From NCBI RefSeq assembly GCF_027595985.1, contig NC_073306.1, positions 154,975,472 to 155,039,471 of the forward strand: a stretch of DNA of 64,000 nucleotides. Direction: 5' to 3'. Numbering within the stretch: position 1 is the stretch's first letter; each line of letters opens with the position of its first letter. A program made the position numbers and the translations under genes. This document shows, in pieces, positions 21,611 through 33,520 of this stretch. This stretch comes from Sorex araneus (taxonomy: Eukaryota; Chordata; Mammalia; Eulipotyphla; Soricidae). The notes beneath the pieces are model-generated. The model had not been told where the DNA came from, ran no database searches, and worked only from the letters and a program-made list of their open reading frames with translations.

Positions 21611-23763
21611 AAGCTAAGTCCCTGAAATTCCATAATTCCAATTGAAATTCAATAAAAAATTTAATACAAAACAACAATATACATATATCATGCAGCTGAA
21701 TGCTCTATGTATTAGTTTTTAATTGCTGACAAAATAAATGATCACAAATTAAGTGACAGTGAGTTGCATATATTTATTATGTTATAATTTCTTGAACTTG
21801 AAATCTGTCAGGCTTCATATATTAAGGCATCCCTGGACATCTTTTCTTTTCAAAAGCCTTTCAAAAATCCATTTATTTGACTTCAATTATTGCTATTTAT
21901 TATTTGTACAAGTCCCTGAAATTCCATATCATTCATATTGTTATTATTTTAGATTTTATCAGTTACCCCATATAGCTTATGTAGATATTAAATTAGAGTG
22001 ACTCTTTCTTTAAATGGACCATTTTCACCTGGTTTCACTCACCTAGATCTTCCTTATCAAGTATTGTCTCTTCCTCACCAATTTATGTGTAAAGTCTCTC
22101 CATGTTTTCATAGTTATCTCAACTTATAGCGTTTTGTGACAAGCTCACTGAATACCCACTTATCTTCTACATTTTCCCTAGTACCCTGACTCTAACTGGA
22201 TATACCAAGATACATGAATTGCTCTTCCTGGAAACTTTTGAGGTTTTTGAAGGTACAGTTCAGTATATCCTACATCCCCCTTGGATGTTTGGTGATCATT
22301 GCAAAACTGAGTCAAATCAAAGGAATAGTGACTGTGGAAATTATGTCTTCAAAATCACTCAAGTTAAAAAATTGCATAACAAAGATATAATAATTTCAGA
22401 AACTACATAAAATAATTCATTATTGGTTAGGTGGAATTAAAATTGAATAAAAGGAATTGAGATTAAAGCACCAAAGCTTTGAGTTATGAGAAAATCTTAT
22501 TAATTTTAGGAAATTTAGGATTTTATGATAGAAGAAAACTTAAAGGTTTGCATACCACTTTTTGTAATGTAAAATGAATTAGCTGTTTTTATCAAAACAC
22601 CTCATTTTGTAAGCAATGCATTTAATATTATTTGCATAATTTTTTATAATATGCACAATTAATTTAATATATATTATTCATGCTGATCTCACAAAAGAGC
22701 TTTTGGCAAATTGCTACTCTGATATCTTTTTTCATTTGTAATACATATATAAAAAATTAACATTCAGAAGCTAGACACTACTAAGACTGTGACAGCAAAT
22801 TCTTAAAGAATATGGGTTTTAGAATCATCAAATATTTTCCTAAAGAAGCTGCACATAATACACTTTATCCTTTAAATCCATCAATTTAATTAGAAGAAAA
22901 TCATTGAGATGACATTGATAGAAATAAAATAGGCTCGGGAAAAAGGAAAATAAGGAAGATACTAAGAATCAGGGTAGCATGAGGTAAAGAAAATGAAAAC
23001 AGAAGCCCGTGTGTGGCTTCTGACCAAGGGAGAAATGCTGTCAGGTGGAGAAATCTTGCTTTATGAAGAAGGAAGAAAACTAAACTCTAGACTTGTAATG
23101 ACTGCAACCCTACTCCTTGTCCAGCAGACACATCCCTCCAAGACAGTGCTGAAGAAAAAGCCCAGAGTTCTGTCTTCTGTAAGACTAAGATTCCCCAAGT
23201 CCCCTTTCACTGTAAAATCAGTAACCTACAACCAAGCTGGTGACCGAGCTCTTATGTCTCCAGTCAGGGACCCCTCTAGTGTTTGCACCACAACCAAAAG
23301 CACCAAGGCAGTTTGGAGTTCCCACAGATGTGTGAAACAGGGGTAAAAGCCCTCCAGGTAAATGGGATGCAATTTTCAGAAAGAAAGATGCCCTTCATCC
23401 CAGTTGTTGACTCAGATAGCTTGCCCCTTTATTACATAACGGAATGAGACTAGGGCAGTCTACTGTCCAGCTACTCACTTTTATTTCCATGGCATGTCTC
23501 TTGCTCCTCCAAAATCTCATTTGGTATGAAGAGTTGACAGGAGGGTTCATACATTCCTTCTCATTTTTCTTCAAGAGCTTCTTCCCACCCCAAACTTTGG
23601 TGTGTCTTTTGTCTCCAGCTTTAGTGAACCTGTTTAAGTCACCATTCAAAACTGTAACCTCAGTTATTCAACAGATGAAAATTTTCTACTCAGCTTTCTT
23701 CTACTGCAGTATCCTAGAAAACTGAAGAACTTTCATTCCCCCTACACACTTTCCAGTATTTAA
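21611..23763. other. Unique AT-rich sequence
   Basis: No repeat family recognised. A 19-bp direct repeat AAGTCCCTGAAATTCCATA occurs at 21616-21634 and 21910-21928. The frame at 22993-23346 (117 codons, basic) has no recognised homology and no splice or start context to support a gene. Confidence 0.45.
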
Positions 23764-23900
23764 ATGTTTATAGGTGTACATATATGCATAAACATACATG
23801 TATGTGTATACATGTATGTGTATACATGATATATTCATGTATATTATATATATGCACACATTCACATAGGTACATGCATACATAAAAAGATAAATGTGTA
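23764..23900. repeat. TA/CATG-rich microsatellite
   Basis: Alternating purine-pyrimidine sequence with repeated ACATGTATGTGTATACATG units and TATATA runs. Low complexity; a short reading frame across it is spurious. Confidence 0.85.
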
Positions 23901-25429
23901 TGTGTCTGATAAATATATATAAAATACATTTACATTATCCTGAATTAATTATTTGTGGATAGGTAACAATTTTCCATTTATTTTTGTCTCTTTTAGAAAA
24001 CACTTTGAGGAAACACATGAGTTGTATAATTTATCCTTTTGCCTGAGTGACTTGTGGATATAATTCAAAGGCAGATTGGCATAGGGGAAAGAGACTACAA
24101 AACACCAATTTAATTATCTGCTCAACTACTTCCAGAAGTTTGGTTTGAGTTATTAATCTGTTTCTCCTCCAAGCTCATTTGCTTCCTTGTTAATATAGCT
24201 CTCGGCAGAGGTAGGCTTATTATAACTCTCTGGAAGCTTTTGTTTCAAGACCTCTTTTGAATGGAGAGTCCTCTGTATTGAATTAAATAATCCCCACCCC
24301 TTGCACACAGACAAAACCTGTGTATGCTCCCCAAATAGGAATATCAATGGCTTGGTACCTGGACCATATGAATGTGGCTTTATTCTGAAAGGGAACCTTT
24401 GCAGTCATATTTTAGATAAGAATCTTAAGGGAGTTGAGGACACTGGATTAATGGCTCCCAATTCTGTTCTTGCTTCAAAACACACAAAGAAGAGGCGTGC
24501 AGATAAAGACCCACCCAGATAGAGGTAGGGGAAGACCTTAAGAGTTTCATAGCTATAAGTCCAAGAATGTTAAGACCATCAGGAACCAGAAGTTGCAAGG
24601 AACAGTTCTCTCCTGGAAGTTTAAGAGAATGTTTGGCCCTGCCAACACCTTGAGTTTGTACTCCCGTATTTGTGTGGTAAGAGATCAAATGCCTCCTGTA
24701 ACAAGCACTTTACATTTCATTTTGTTTCGAGTTCCAAATGCTGAGCACAGTAGCACATGACCATGGTTAGAAAATACAAATCTGTATTAATTTAGGGCAA
24801 CCCTTGGAAACTAGTGAATCTTCCCAGTTCCTGCAAGTCCCAAGTCAATAGTGTTGACACATATATGTCTTCTAAACATTCTCTCCACTCCCTGTTTCCC
24901 ATTTATTATATACTTTGACTTTCATCAGGTGATATGGATGAAGGGGAGGCAACCTTTATCTGTGTCCAGCCAAGAGTAGATTGACTTGGGAACACATTTT
25001 TTTGGTGTATGTGTGGGGTGTGTTTCTGTGTTTCTGCCTAAGTAGGACAAGGCTATCTGTCCTATTGTAATAACACCTTCCAGATACTTTCCCACCAAAA
25101 TGCTTACTTGAGGGCAAAGGTACAAGGACAGAGGTCAAATGACTCTCACCATGTGCTACTGTGCCTTAAACTACATTTGGAACTAGTTGGGAGTTGGAGA
25201 AGAAACAAAGTTTGAAATGCTAGTCTGGGAAAATTCTTCTAATCATGAGACATTTAAAATTAAAAGCAGAGTAGTTAATTACGCCTGCCTCCATAAAGGA
25301 GAAGTTCAGGACCAGTACAGAGAGTGTTTATACAGAGTCTGTGATGATAGTGATCTCACTTACTTTCCCTTTTATGACAGGTATCTCTTGAGAAAAAATT
25401 AAGAGGAATCATTTTGAGACACTGGTACT
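23901..25429. other. Unique sequence
   Basis: No family or gene recognised. Part of about 24150-24700 has even composition, and several short overlapping frames on both strands suggest no selected frame. Confidence 0.45.
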
Positions 25430-25535
25430 GGGAAATGTACTCCAGTGGGTGTAGGAATAATGTATGACTTAAATCCAAACACGGACAGCTTTGTAAGGGT
25501 CTATCTCACAGTGATTCAATTAAAAGGTTTTAAAA
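25430..25535 (+). mobile_element. L1 3'-end fragment
   Basis: GTATGACTTAAATCC, AACACGGACAGCTTTGTAA, TCTCACAGTGATTCAATTAA and an A-rich end match the sense 3' terminus of the local L1s. Confidence 0.8.
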
Positions 25536-25760
25536 AAAGAATCATTTTGGTCTCCAAGTAGAAGTCTACAGTAATCTCTCAAAATATGAGCATATCTCTA
25601 TATGTGCATGAGCTTATATTCTGTGTATTCTTAACTAACTTCAAAGATAAAATCAAAAAAATTTTAACAACTATATTTGAAGACTGGCCTAATTTTATAT
25701 TATCTCTATAGAAAAGGATACCACAAAACAAACTTATGACAAAGAAATCAAGGAATATAC

Positions 25761-26940
25761 TGTTGGATATCATTGGTTTGTCCTTTCCCCCTTGCCACTA
25801 GGAGCTTAGGTTTATCAGTCACACCCATCAAAGTGCTCCCAAGTCACTCCCATTCCTTTGTTTATCTGTAACCATTTCTATCAGTTTATCTGCTCTTCCC
25901 TTAATCAAACTCTGTTAATTGGTAAGGTCAGAACTTTCTAGGACACTGAATATTACAACATTGCCTTTCTCTCCTCTTTATGCCTTTTGAATAATTTACT
26001 TTAAAGCTATGTCTTTTTTGTATAGACACAAGAAGACAATATTATGTTTTTATAACTTAAGATTTAATTGGCCTCGAATATTATTCCCTTCTGGGCATCT
26101 GCTTTCTCCACTTAAGCCTCAGTTGCCCTCAGTTCCTAGCACCCCAAAGTAGAGTCCCCGACGTGGGACGGGAAGGATCCAGGGCAAGCGATGAGTTATG
26201 TGCTACCCTGGCATCGAGATGGGCCTGGCCAAAGTGCCTAATTCTTAACTATAAGTTAAGAGCTTGATCATAGACAAATGCTGTCATGATCCAATAGTAA
26301 TTATGAGACTGGGACCCTGCGAGGGATAGGAAAGACTGATCTGGCCTGAGCACTGTAGTCTGAGATTGAGATGGCCCCAGGAGAGCAATTCTATAAGTTT
26401 TAATGCATCTCTTATTGTGTCCATACAAAATAATTAATATTATGAATTCTTATATGTTTGCTGGCTGAGGAGAAGAGAAACACATTCATGGGACTCTGCC
26501 CTTGGGTGGATCCTCTGCTGATAGAGAATTAAGTCCTAGGAGAAGCATCCCCTGAGGGAAAAGAACCTTACCCTATTGCTGACCACACCTATGTGTATGC
26601 CCCAACCCCCTCATGCTGTGGAGATTTAACTAGGCGGTAAGAGTGGGTTGGGGGCCAGATCCATGGGAGCCAAATCCACGGCGCCAGATCCACGGCGCCA
26701 GATCCACAGGGCCAGATCCACGGGGGCCAGATCCACAGATCGAGAGAGAGACCGAGAGCCGGGAGAGAGGCAGAGAGAGAGAGAATGAAGTAGGATGGGG
26801 GAGAAAGAAGCAGGAGGAGAATCAGAGGAGAATGGAGATGGACATGAAATAAACCTATCGAGCAACCAGTTTGGCCTTCTTCCTTCCTTCGCCTGCCTCG
26901 CCGCCTGCGCGCCCTTTCTTTTTATTTTTATTTTTACACA
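25761..26940 (+). mobile_element. Solo LTR 1 of an endogenous retrovirus (1180 bp)
   Basis: It begins TGTTGGATATC and ends TTTTTACACA, flanked by an exact 6-bp duplication ATATAC (25755-25760 and 26941-26946). A polyadenylation signal AATAAA lies at 26848-26853, and a GC-rich U5-like end follows with CCTTCCTTCGCCTGCC. No primer-binding site or gag/pol/env sequence follows, so it is a solo LTR left by LTR-LTR recombination. The 6-bp duplication fits class II (beta/ERVK-like) integrases; that class is inference. It is homologous to the inverted copy at 35124-36285. Confidence 0.93.
26656..26742 (+). repeat. Short tandem array inside solo LTR 1
   Basis: About six imperfect copies of a 15-17-bp unit with core GCCAGATCCACGG, upstream of the polyadenylation signal. 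The homologous LTR at 35.1-36.3 kb has only one or two such units, so the array expanded in this copy or its lineage. Confidence 0.85.
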
Positions 26941-26946
26941 ATATAC

Positions 26947-27383
26947 TGCCAAAAATCTAATAACAATAGCATTACAGTGTCATGCTTGCAAAGTCATTGA
27001 TATATTTACTCTCTTTTTTGTCTGAGTCATTGATACAATCATAGTATTTGTTTATTCATATATAGTTAGGCTTTTAAATAAATGTCTAATTTTATATGTT
27101 TACATTCAATTTTTTATACTTATTTCCTTTAAGGACTATTACCCAACTGATATTTGTGTGTGTGCTCTGCAAAATATCCACTCTATTGTTTCATTTTCTT
27201 CTGAACCCATATAACCAAGTGCACCATATAATAAATAGAAATGAATGTAGAGATGCTTCTAGAATTTTGCCTTCCACAAAGCATGCAATTTATAACAGAA
27301 ATCAGTCAAAGAAATACAATTATAACTGATTATCGAATTCCAGATAGAAATAACTGTGGCATGTCCAAAAATCTGTCACACAA
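26947..27383. other. Unique AT-rich sequence
   Basis: No repeat or gene recognised between the LTR and the next SINE. Confidence 0.5.
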
Positions 27384-27548
27384 TCAGAGTAGAACAATAG
27401 CACAGCAGGTTGCCTTACCTGTACCTCACCTGGATTTGATCCCTGACACTCCAGTGGTCCCTCAAGCCCACCAGGAGTCATCCCTGAGTTCAGAGCCAGG
27501 TGTTATCCCAGAGCACCAGCAGGGATGACTGATAAATAAATAAATAAA
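27384..27548 (+). mobile_element. SOR-type SINE
   Basis: GTAGAACAATAGCACAGCAGG head, GGATTTGATCCCTG (B box), CCAGTGGTCCCTCAAGCC, CAGGAGTCATCCCTGAG and AGAGCCAGGTG body, ending in a TAAA repeat tail instead of pure A. Confidence 0.9.
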
Positions 27549-27708
27549 TCACAATAAGAAAGAGATGCAGATTTTGCGCGGTATGAAAAAAAATGGGAAA
27601 TCCACTTAGGTAAAAAAATACAAAATTAGGTTTTGACTATTAGATTTGAATTACATAAACAAAAATTTGCTATACTTTGGATGTGGTTCTGCAAGAGAGT
27701 TCCATGAA

Positions 27709-27868
27709 GGGCTGGAATGATAGCACAGCAGGTAGGGCATTTGCCTTGCACTCGGCCAACCCGGGTTCAAATCCCAGCCAGGGGTAATTCTTGAGTGCCT
27801 GAGCCAGGAGTGACCCCTGTGAATTGCCAGGTGTGACCCAAAAAGCAAAAAAAAAAAACAAAAAAAAG
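27709..27868 (+). mobile_element. SOR-type SINE with 15-bp target duplication
   Basis: GGGCTGGAATGATAGCACAG head and CCCGGGTTCAAATCCC B-box region, then a jump to CAGGGGTAATTCTTGAG, so about 25 bp of the body (the GGTCCCCTGAGC segment) is missing. It ends GTGTGACCCAAAAAGC plus poly(A). Flanked by AGAGAGTTCCATGAA at 27694-27708 and 27869-27883. Confidence 0.94.
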
Positions 27869-27883
27869 AGAGAGTTCCATGAA

Positions 27884-28451
27884 GTATAAGTTTCTGAGTT
27901 GCAGAGTAAACTCACCTCAGTTTACAAGGAATAAGAAGCACGTAAGGAAATAGGCACATTAGACATTTATAATGTACTTCTGGTGTACTTATTTATTAAA
28001 TTAAATTAAATTTTTAATTATTTTATTTAATTTTCATATAAAGCAGCATGCTAAAAACATACCCCAAAATTTTCATTATCATTTTAATAATATGAACATT
28101 TGTAAAAATACAAAATCACATTTAGAAAATCAATTAACCCCCTTTTATTAATACCTATTTATATGAACTTGCAAATATTTCAAATGACATTTTATATTTT
28201 CTAAAAATCTGAGAAAAATCTTTCACATAAAACAACATCATGTACCATGACTTTGTCTCCTCTGTGTATACAGCAAGATTTGAAGAAGAAAACTTTAAAA
28301 TATTTTTCTTTATGTGGTGGAAAACCTACTGGTATTTTCTTCTTTCCTTTTATTTGTGTTTTTGTTTTATTTGAAATAAGAATTATTATACATTCTATAA
28401 AAATGTTATGATTATAGGAATAATCCTGATTTTTTAAATTTTATTTTATTT
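27884..28451. other. Unique, very AT-rich sequence
   Basis: TAAATT-type low-complexity runs at about 27985-28035. No repeat family or gene. Confidence 0.5.
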
Positions 28452-29197
28452 GGATGCATAATCACCTACCCCCGCACCAGGATTTCTTCACTGAGGACCC
28501 TTGCAGGGGGGCGGGTTGAGTTTCCCTCCCCGCCCCAAAGCAGAGTCCTGGCAGCTGAAAACCTCTGGCAGCCACAGTCATGCTCAAGGCCACTCTCCAC
28601 ACATGAGCCTCAGGCATGAAGGAACCAACAGAGGAACCCAGGCATGCAGGACCAGGGGCTGAGATCTTCAAGCCTGCTCGGATTGGAACTGGGTCTCTCC
28701 AACCAGACCCCCCATTTTCCAATAGCTTGGCAGCCACACCCACAAACTGCTCCCAAAACCATGTAAGCCCATCAATGGCAAGATCCAGAGACTACATAAA
28801 GCAAAGCTCCTGGAAGCGCACAGCCACTTCATGGCCTTCGATCTCTTATTATAGTCTAGCCCACTGATGTGCCTAAAGCAGCACACATGTGTTTGGTTTT
28901 AACATACTTGCTTGTATTCTCTGATATACATTCTCAATCCCTCTCAGAGAGCCCGGCAAGCTGCCAAGAGTATCCTACCTGCATGAAAGAGCCTGGAAAG
29001 CTCCCTGTGGCATATTCCATATGCCAAATACTGTAACAATAACAGGTCTCATTCCCCTGATCCTGAAAGGGCCTCCAATCGTTGGGAAGGACAAGTAAGG
29101 AGAGGCTGCTAAAATCTCAGGGCTGAGACGAATAAAGATGTTACTGGTGCCCATATTAAGGAAATCGATGAACAACGGAATGACAGTGATACAGTGA
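28452..29197 (+). mobile_element. Non-coding RTE derivative, single 5'-UTR monomer
   Basis: The 5' module (about 28490-28860: CAGCCACAGTCATGCTCAAG, GGCCACTCTCCACACATGAG, GGCTGAGATCTTCAAGCC) is homologous to that of the minus-strand element at 20176-21038. Next comes the SINE-like body (CCCTCTCAGAGAGCCCGGCA, CATATTCCATATGCCAAATA). A stretch GGTCTCATTCCCCTGATCC ... GCTAAAATCTCAGGGCTGA matches the autonomous RTE just before its ORF (42558-42650). The RTE tail ATCGATGAACAACGGAATGA then follows directly, so the whole coding region is deleted. A candidate 12-bp duplication TTTATTTTATTT (28440-28451 and 29198-29209) is AT-rich, so its boundary value is modest. Confidence 0.85.
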
Positions 29198-29209
29198 TTT
29201 ATTTTATTT

Positions 29210-30299
29210 ATTTATAAATCCTGACTTTTCATTATGTGACTTAAAATTATTTTTAAAAATCATTTAAACATCATTTGCTTTATAAATAATTTCATAATAT
29301 TCTGAATAATTTTTGTTATTGTTGGTTGATGTCTTCTAGCCAAATAGATTATGATGTCGTGTCATGATTTCTAGAAGCTCAAAAGGAAGGTATTAAGAAA
29401 ACAGCCAGCAAATATGGGACTTTCTGAGTTATTGAATGTTTTATCATGGCCTCACTTCAATCTTACACACCTCCTTAGTAGCCACTGGAAGTCTCTACTA
29501 GCTCATTGAACTCTTAAAAATGTTGTCTTTAAAGTACCACTTGTTACTAGGAAGCATAAGAATGGACAATTGGGGTAAAAACATGCTCACATTCATAGTT
29601 AATATTCTCATCAGCTCATAACTTCTTGTTCTATTGTAATTGGTTTGACTTAAAACTCTCATGTGAGAATTAGTTATATCCAACCAAGTTTGCCTGATTT
29701 CAAATTCCATTAATTTGTTTTTCTGACATGGGACCAATTATGGCTCTTTCTCCCTTTAAATTACATTTCCTTGTCTTTATAGAGATCTAGAAAGATGTTC
29801 TCCAAGGAACACTAAGCCATCTATGAGGTAAAGTAGTAAAAGTGCTTTATGTAATAATTTTATGATAAATCACATCATCTTTACTGTCTTTTAATGTGAT
29901 TAAAATGATGAACTATCCATGACATTTTAAAAATAAATTTGCTTTGTTATTTAATTTTCTAAGTGGGAACAGCTTGAGGTTAGGGAAATGTTATTTAGGG
30001 ACACATTTCCTCTTTAAAATTTTTATATTTCTTTCTTTTCCTCTCTGCATTTCTCCCTACCACCTACCTTCATGTCATTATATAAACATACATTCTCATT
30101 CTTGTTCTTGAAAATTTCCTTTGACTCCAATGAACTTGATCTCACCATATTCTGTCCTTCTCACTTTCTTTCTGTGTGTATATTTATGGACACAGTTGCA
30201 CACTCACCTTCACATATGGCAAATTAGAACAGCAGAGACAGAAATGACACTTGTCTTCTTAGTCTTTTTTTTTTCCTTAGGCTATTGCAAAGAATGTTC
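29210..30299. other. Unique AT-rich sequence
   Basis: No repeat family or gene recognised. Confidence 0.5.
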
Positions 30300-30440
30300 T
30301 AGGACCGCAGAGAGGGTCTACTAGGTAAGGTGCTTGCTCTGCATGCAGCTGGCTTGGTTCAATTCCTGGAACCCCATATAGTCTCCTGAGCACCTCCAGG
30401 AGTGAACCTTGAACACTGCCAGAAATAAAACAGGCTACCC
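30300..30440 (+). mobile_element. Diverged SOR-type SINE
   Basis: GGGTCTACTAGGTAAGGTGC, TTGCTCTGCATGCAGCTGGC, GGTTCAATTCCTGGAACCCC, ATATAGTCTCCTGAGCACC and CAGGAGTGAACC keep the SOR order. The head is mutated. Confidence 0.82.
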
Positions 30441-31734
30441 CAAATCCATCAAAATGTGGTTATATAAACTTACTGGAGTTTTCAGTGAAAAAAGCAACAT
30501 TGTACTGTTTGTTTTCAACCTCCCCTCAGTGACCTGGGCTCAGTTTCTATATGAATATTCAGCATCTGGTAATTTACTGGACATTTATAATCATGGGTGC
30601 CATCACTCATCCTTCAAAATCATAACTCACAGGTGGATGCAGTCAGCTGAATTTTAACCAGGCTTGAGGTAACTAAGCATCCCATGGTTTGAAATCCTCT
30701 CGGATAAATGCCCTGTTGACTCCATCATCTTAGGATCACTAAGATAGACTACTGCTTACTGGCCTGTCTTGGTCAAAATTTATTTTCCCAAATGGTGACC
30801 ACAATCAGTGATTTATTAATTAGAGAAAACAGTCCTTCTCAGTAAATTTCTATGGGAAACTGATGAGGAGTTGTAGTTCATTTGTTTTACTAAAACATGC
30901 AGAAAATTTAGAACAAATCTAATTAGAGGTTTTTGCTTCCACAGATTGCCAAGAAAGAAACAAACAAAGCAAAGAGACAATAAAGAAAACAAATGGGCAA
31001 GAATCATTTGACTCCTTTGGCATTTTAACCAGGAAAACAATCAAAAAAGCAAAAGAACATTTTAGCTTCATATTACACGTTTTGTGGATTCCCTTTTACA
31101 ACCATCCTTGGAAAATCCAGCTGTATAATGAGTTTGGTTTTTTTTTTAAGAGAGTCTGGTTCTTTTTAGTTGAATTCTAGTCATTAATATTCCTCCAGTA
31201 AGAACAGATGGTTCAAAATTTACATATCCACTCACTCCTCTAAAAGTAGAATGTAGGTTCCATGAAGGCAAAATTTTCCCCTTCTCATCTTGTTCACTTC
31301 TACATTCCAAAGACTTTCAACATACTGTAAACACGTAGCAACTATTTATAGATGAGTTCTTGAGCTCAAACTCTGTTTGTACAAATTGTTATTTTCTTTT
31401 GTCTTTCCACTATCCACAGAGTTGGACCCATGAACATTTAGTCAGAGTGATAATGAAAATCCTAAAACTCAAAGAAGAGTTGGCCTTGGTTTGATACTTT
31501 TGTTACCAGTTTTAAATTTTAGATAATTTTATCTTTGAAAATGAATCTTGCAAACAAGTTTCTATGAGATAACATGTGTCAGGGGGAAAAAAGGATATCT
31601 GTGAAACTGAGCATCTATAATTATTTTATACTTAATATAGTGCTACAGGGCACAAGGAGCAAAAATTCTCATTGATTTGTGACATATGGAAGTTCATTAA
31701 AATTTAACTTAGCTGTTTCAGTTTCAACTTTGGG
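30441..31734. other. Unique sequence
   Basis: No repeat family or gene recognised; composition is ordinary. Confidence 0.45.
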
Positions 31735-32553
31735 TTTTTTTTTTGGAGGGGGCAGATGTAGGGTGTAGGGAGCATATTCAGCAGTGCTCAGGGATTACTG
31801 CTTGTTGGAATATTTCCCCTTTTCCAGCTGCCTTCTGGAGTTTTGTCACAGAAACCTTTTGTCACAGAAACCTAGCTGATCTTTGACCCCGCAGATCTAA
31901 GGTGCTAGCCAGGCTTGATTTGACATTGTAGATTCCAGGCTGCAGCCCAGCCTGGCCTTTGGGATGTAAATCCGAGTGCTTTCAGCCCAAAGTAAGCTTC
32001 GGTTTTGTTTTTGTATCTTCTTTGGGGGGGGGGGGGGGGCTCAATGTTCTTCCTGTAAGATCTTTTGGTGCTTTTGGTGACGTCAATGTATTGCGCCCTT
32101 TGGAAGGGCCATGATCAATAAAAGGGGTTCCGGGAGAAGGTGGTGGGGTGGAAAGTGTATAGCGGGCGGAAAGGTGTAGAGAGGACGGAGAGTGTATAGA
32201 GGGAAGACTGGAATAAACTGCAAGTGAGACCAACCATCATGGCTCCGTTCCTTCCTTTGCCTGCCACATCTTCGCCATCAACCTCCCCGGGGTGGGGGAA
32301 GTGGCCGGAGGCTACCGAACTCGGGTGGCGGGAGAGACAGCTGCTGCCCTAGGCCCTGTGCCTGGCTTGGTGCGGTGAGGCGTCCCTTCCCTCGCCCGCG
32401 CCTTTTCTTTTTATTTTTATACAACTGCTGACTTTATGCTCAGGGATAACTCCTGGTGAGGTATGGGGACCATGTGTGGTTCTGTAGTTTGAGCCTGGGT
32501 CCGACCCTTTCAAGGCATGGTCCCTATCAGTGTACTACTGTTCCAACCCTACA
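31735..32553 (-). mobile_element. SOR-type SINE split by a solo LTR
   Basis: Antisense tail and body at 31735-31802 (T-run, AGCAGTGCTCAGGGATTACT) continue at 32424-32553 (CTCAGGGATAACTCCTGG, GGTATGGGGACCATGTGTGG, GAGCCTGGGTCCGACC, TACTACTGTTCCAACCC). The 621-bp LTR separates them with an ACTGCT duplication of SINE sequence. Confidence 0.85.
31803..32423 (+). mobile_element. Solo LTR 2 of an endogenous retrovirus (621 bp)
   Basis: TGTTGGAATATTTCCCC start and TTTTTATACA end, with exact 6-bp duplications ACTGCT at 31797-31802 and 32424-32429. A TATA-like CAATAAAAGG lies near 32116 and a polyadenylation AATAAA at 32212-32217. A 16-G run is at 32024-32039. The end resembles solo LTR 1 (CCTTCC...GCCTGCC, then CGCGCC, CTTTTCTTTTTATTTTTAT), but the U3 is much shorter, so it is a related but distinct subfamily. 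No internal viral sequence is present. Confidence 0.92.
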
Positions 32554-32977
32554 GAGTAAGTTATAAAACAAATGTGTCACTTCTGTGACTAAGAGTGGCT
32601 GGCCCTGGTAACTCAGAAAGGCCATGTTTTCTGTTAAATTAGATCTGTTCTCTGTCAAAAAGAAGACAATGGTGTTGCAATAAAGGAAAATTCCAAGCAA
32701 TGCTATAAGATCCTTTTTTATTGACACTACATCCCCACATGTGTCCATTTAGTATCACAGAAGGAATAGAAGATTGGAGTAACTTATATTCATTTCTTAA
32801 ATATTTTTCCCATTTTTTCAGTAACCTGAAGATTAGGCAGTGGTTGTAGAATGTGACTGTTCCAAAGAGTGTGATAAAAACAGTTATTTTTGTGTCTGCT
32901 ATTATAGTAAGGACAATATATACTGTATGCATGAGTCACCGGGTGTCTGACTTTGGTGATTCTACATGTTGATTTTT
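32554..32977. other. Unique sequence
   Basis: No repeat family or gene recognised. Confidence 0.45.
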
Positions 32978-32985
32978 CTTTTTTG

Positions 32986-33520
32986 TTAGGAAGCAGGCTT
33001 TATTGATCTGGATGGGAGATGGAGGGAGTGGAATGCTGGAATGGGGGTAGTTCCAAAGCTCTCAGGGAAATAGAACCCGCCATTTGTCCAGAAGCCCACG
33101 ATTTGTGATGTATTTGATCCCAATTTGGGATGAGCCGTTTCTCAAGTGCCGTGTCTTCAAACTCACCTGCATCACACTTGGCAGAGTCACACTTCCTGGA
33201 CATAGGGATCAACCAGGAAACGTCAACAGGGCCTCGATCATATGCTCCTTGTTCCGAAGTTGGTGTGGATGAATGTGATTACTTGGCCAATGTAGGCCCT
33301 GGCCCTGGGGCTCTGGAGCTTTCCAAAGCCTGAGCCTAGCCCGCGGACCCATACCTGTTTGGAGCTGAGATTTGGCCCAGTGTGAAAGCAGACAGAATGT
33401 CCATGGCAAAGGACTTGCTCCAAGATCCCTTACTACATACAGCCCATACCAGCCACAGGAGTCTGCTTGTGCTTGCCAACATGGCACATGGGTCCCCAAG
33501 GGCTAGATATTCTCTCAAGT
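32986..33520 (-). pseudogene. RPL10: RPL10 (uL16) processed pseudogene, 5'-truncated
   Basis: RPL10 is a 60S ribosomal subunit protein of 214 residues. Minus-strand frames spell decayed pieces of its C-terminal half in order: LQTGM followed by a GKLQSPRARAYIGQVI-like segment, RNKEHMIEAL, FPG, then EFEDTALEKRLIP near 33170-33130 and a KYIPNRGPLDKW-like segment in another frame. They lie in different frames, so several indels are present. No introns interrupt the match. A polyadenylation signal (TTTATT on plus, 32999-33004) and an A-tract on the sense strand (32978-32985) follow, as expected of an L1-made cDNA copy. The N-terminal half is missing. It is not translatable. Confidence 0.86.

Noticed and set aside
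22993..23346. 117-codon basic frame
   Set aside because: Considered as a retrocopy or exon, but no family is recognised and no poly(A) tail or splice sites fit.
26626..27025. Frames with DPRGPDP-like or ARSTG-like repeats
   Set aside because: They run through the short tandem array and U5 of a solo LTR; no retroviral gene resemblance.
28462..28886. Open frames in the RTE derivative's 5' module
   Set aside because: GC-rich non-coding 5' module; the same region in the copy at 20.2-21.0 kb does not keep the frame.
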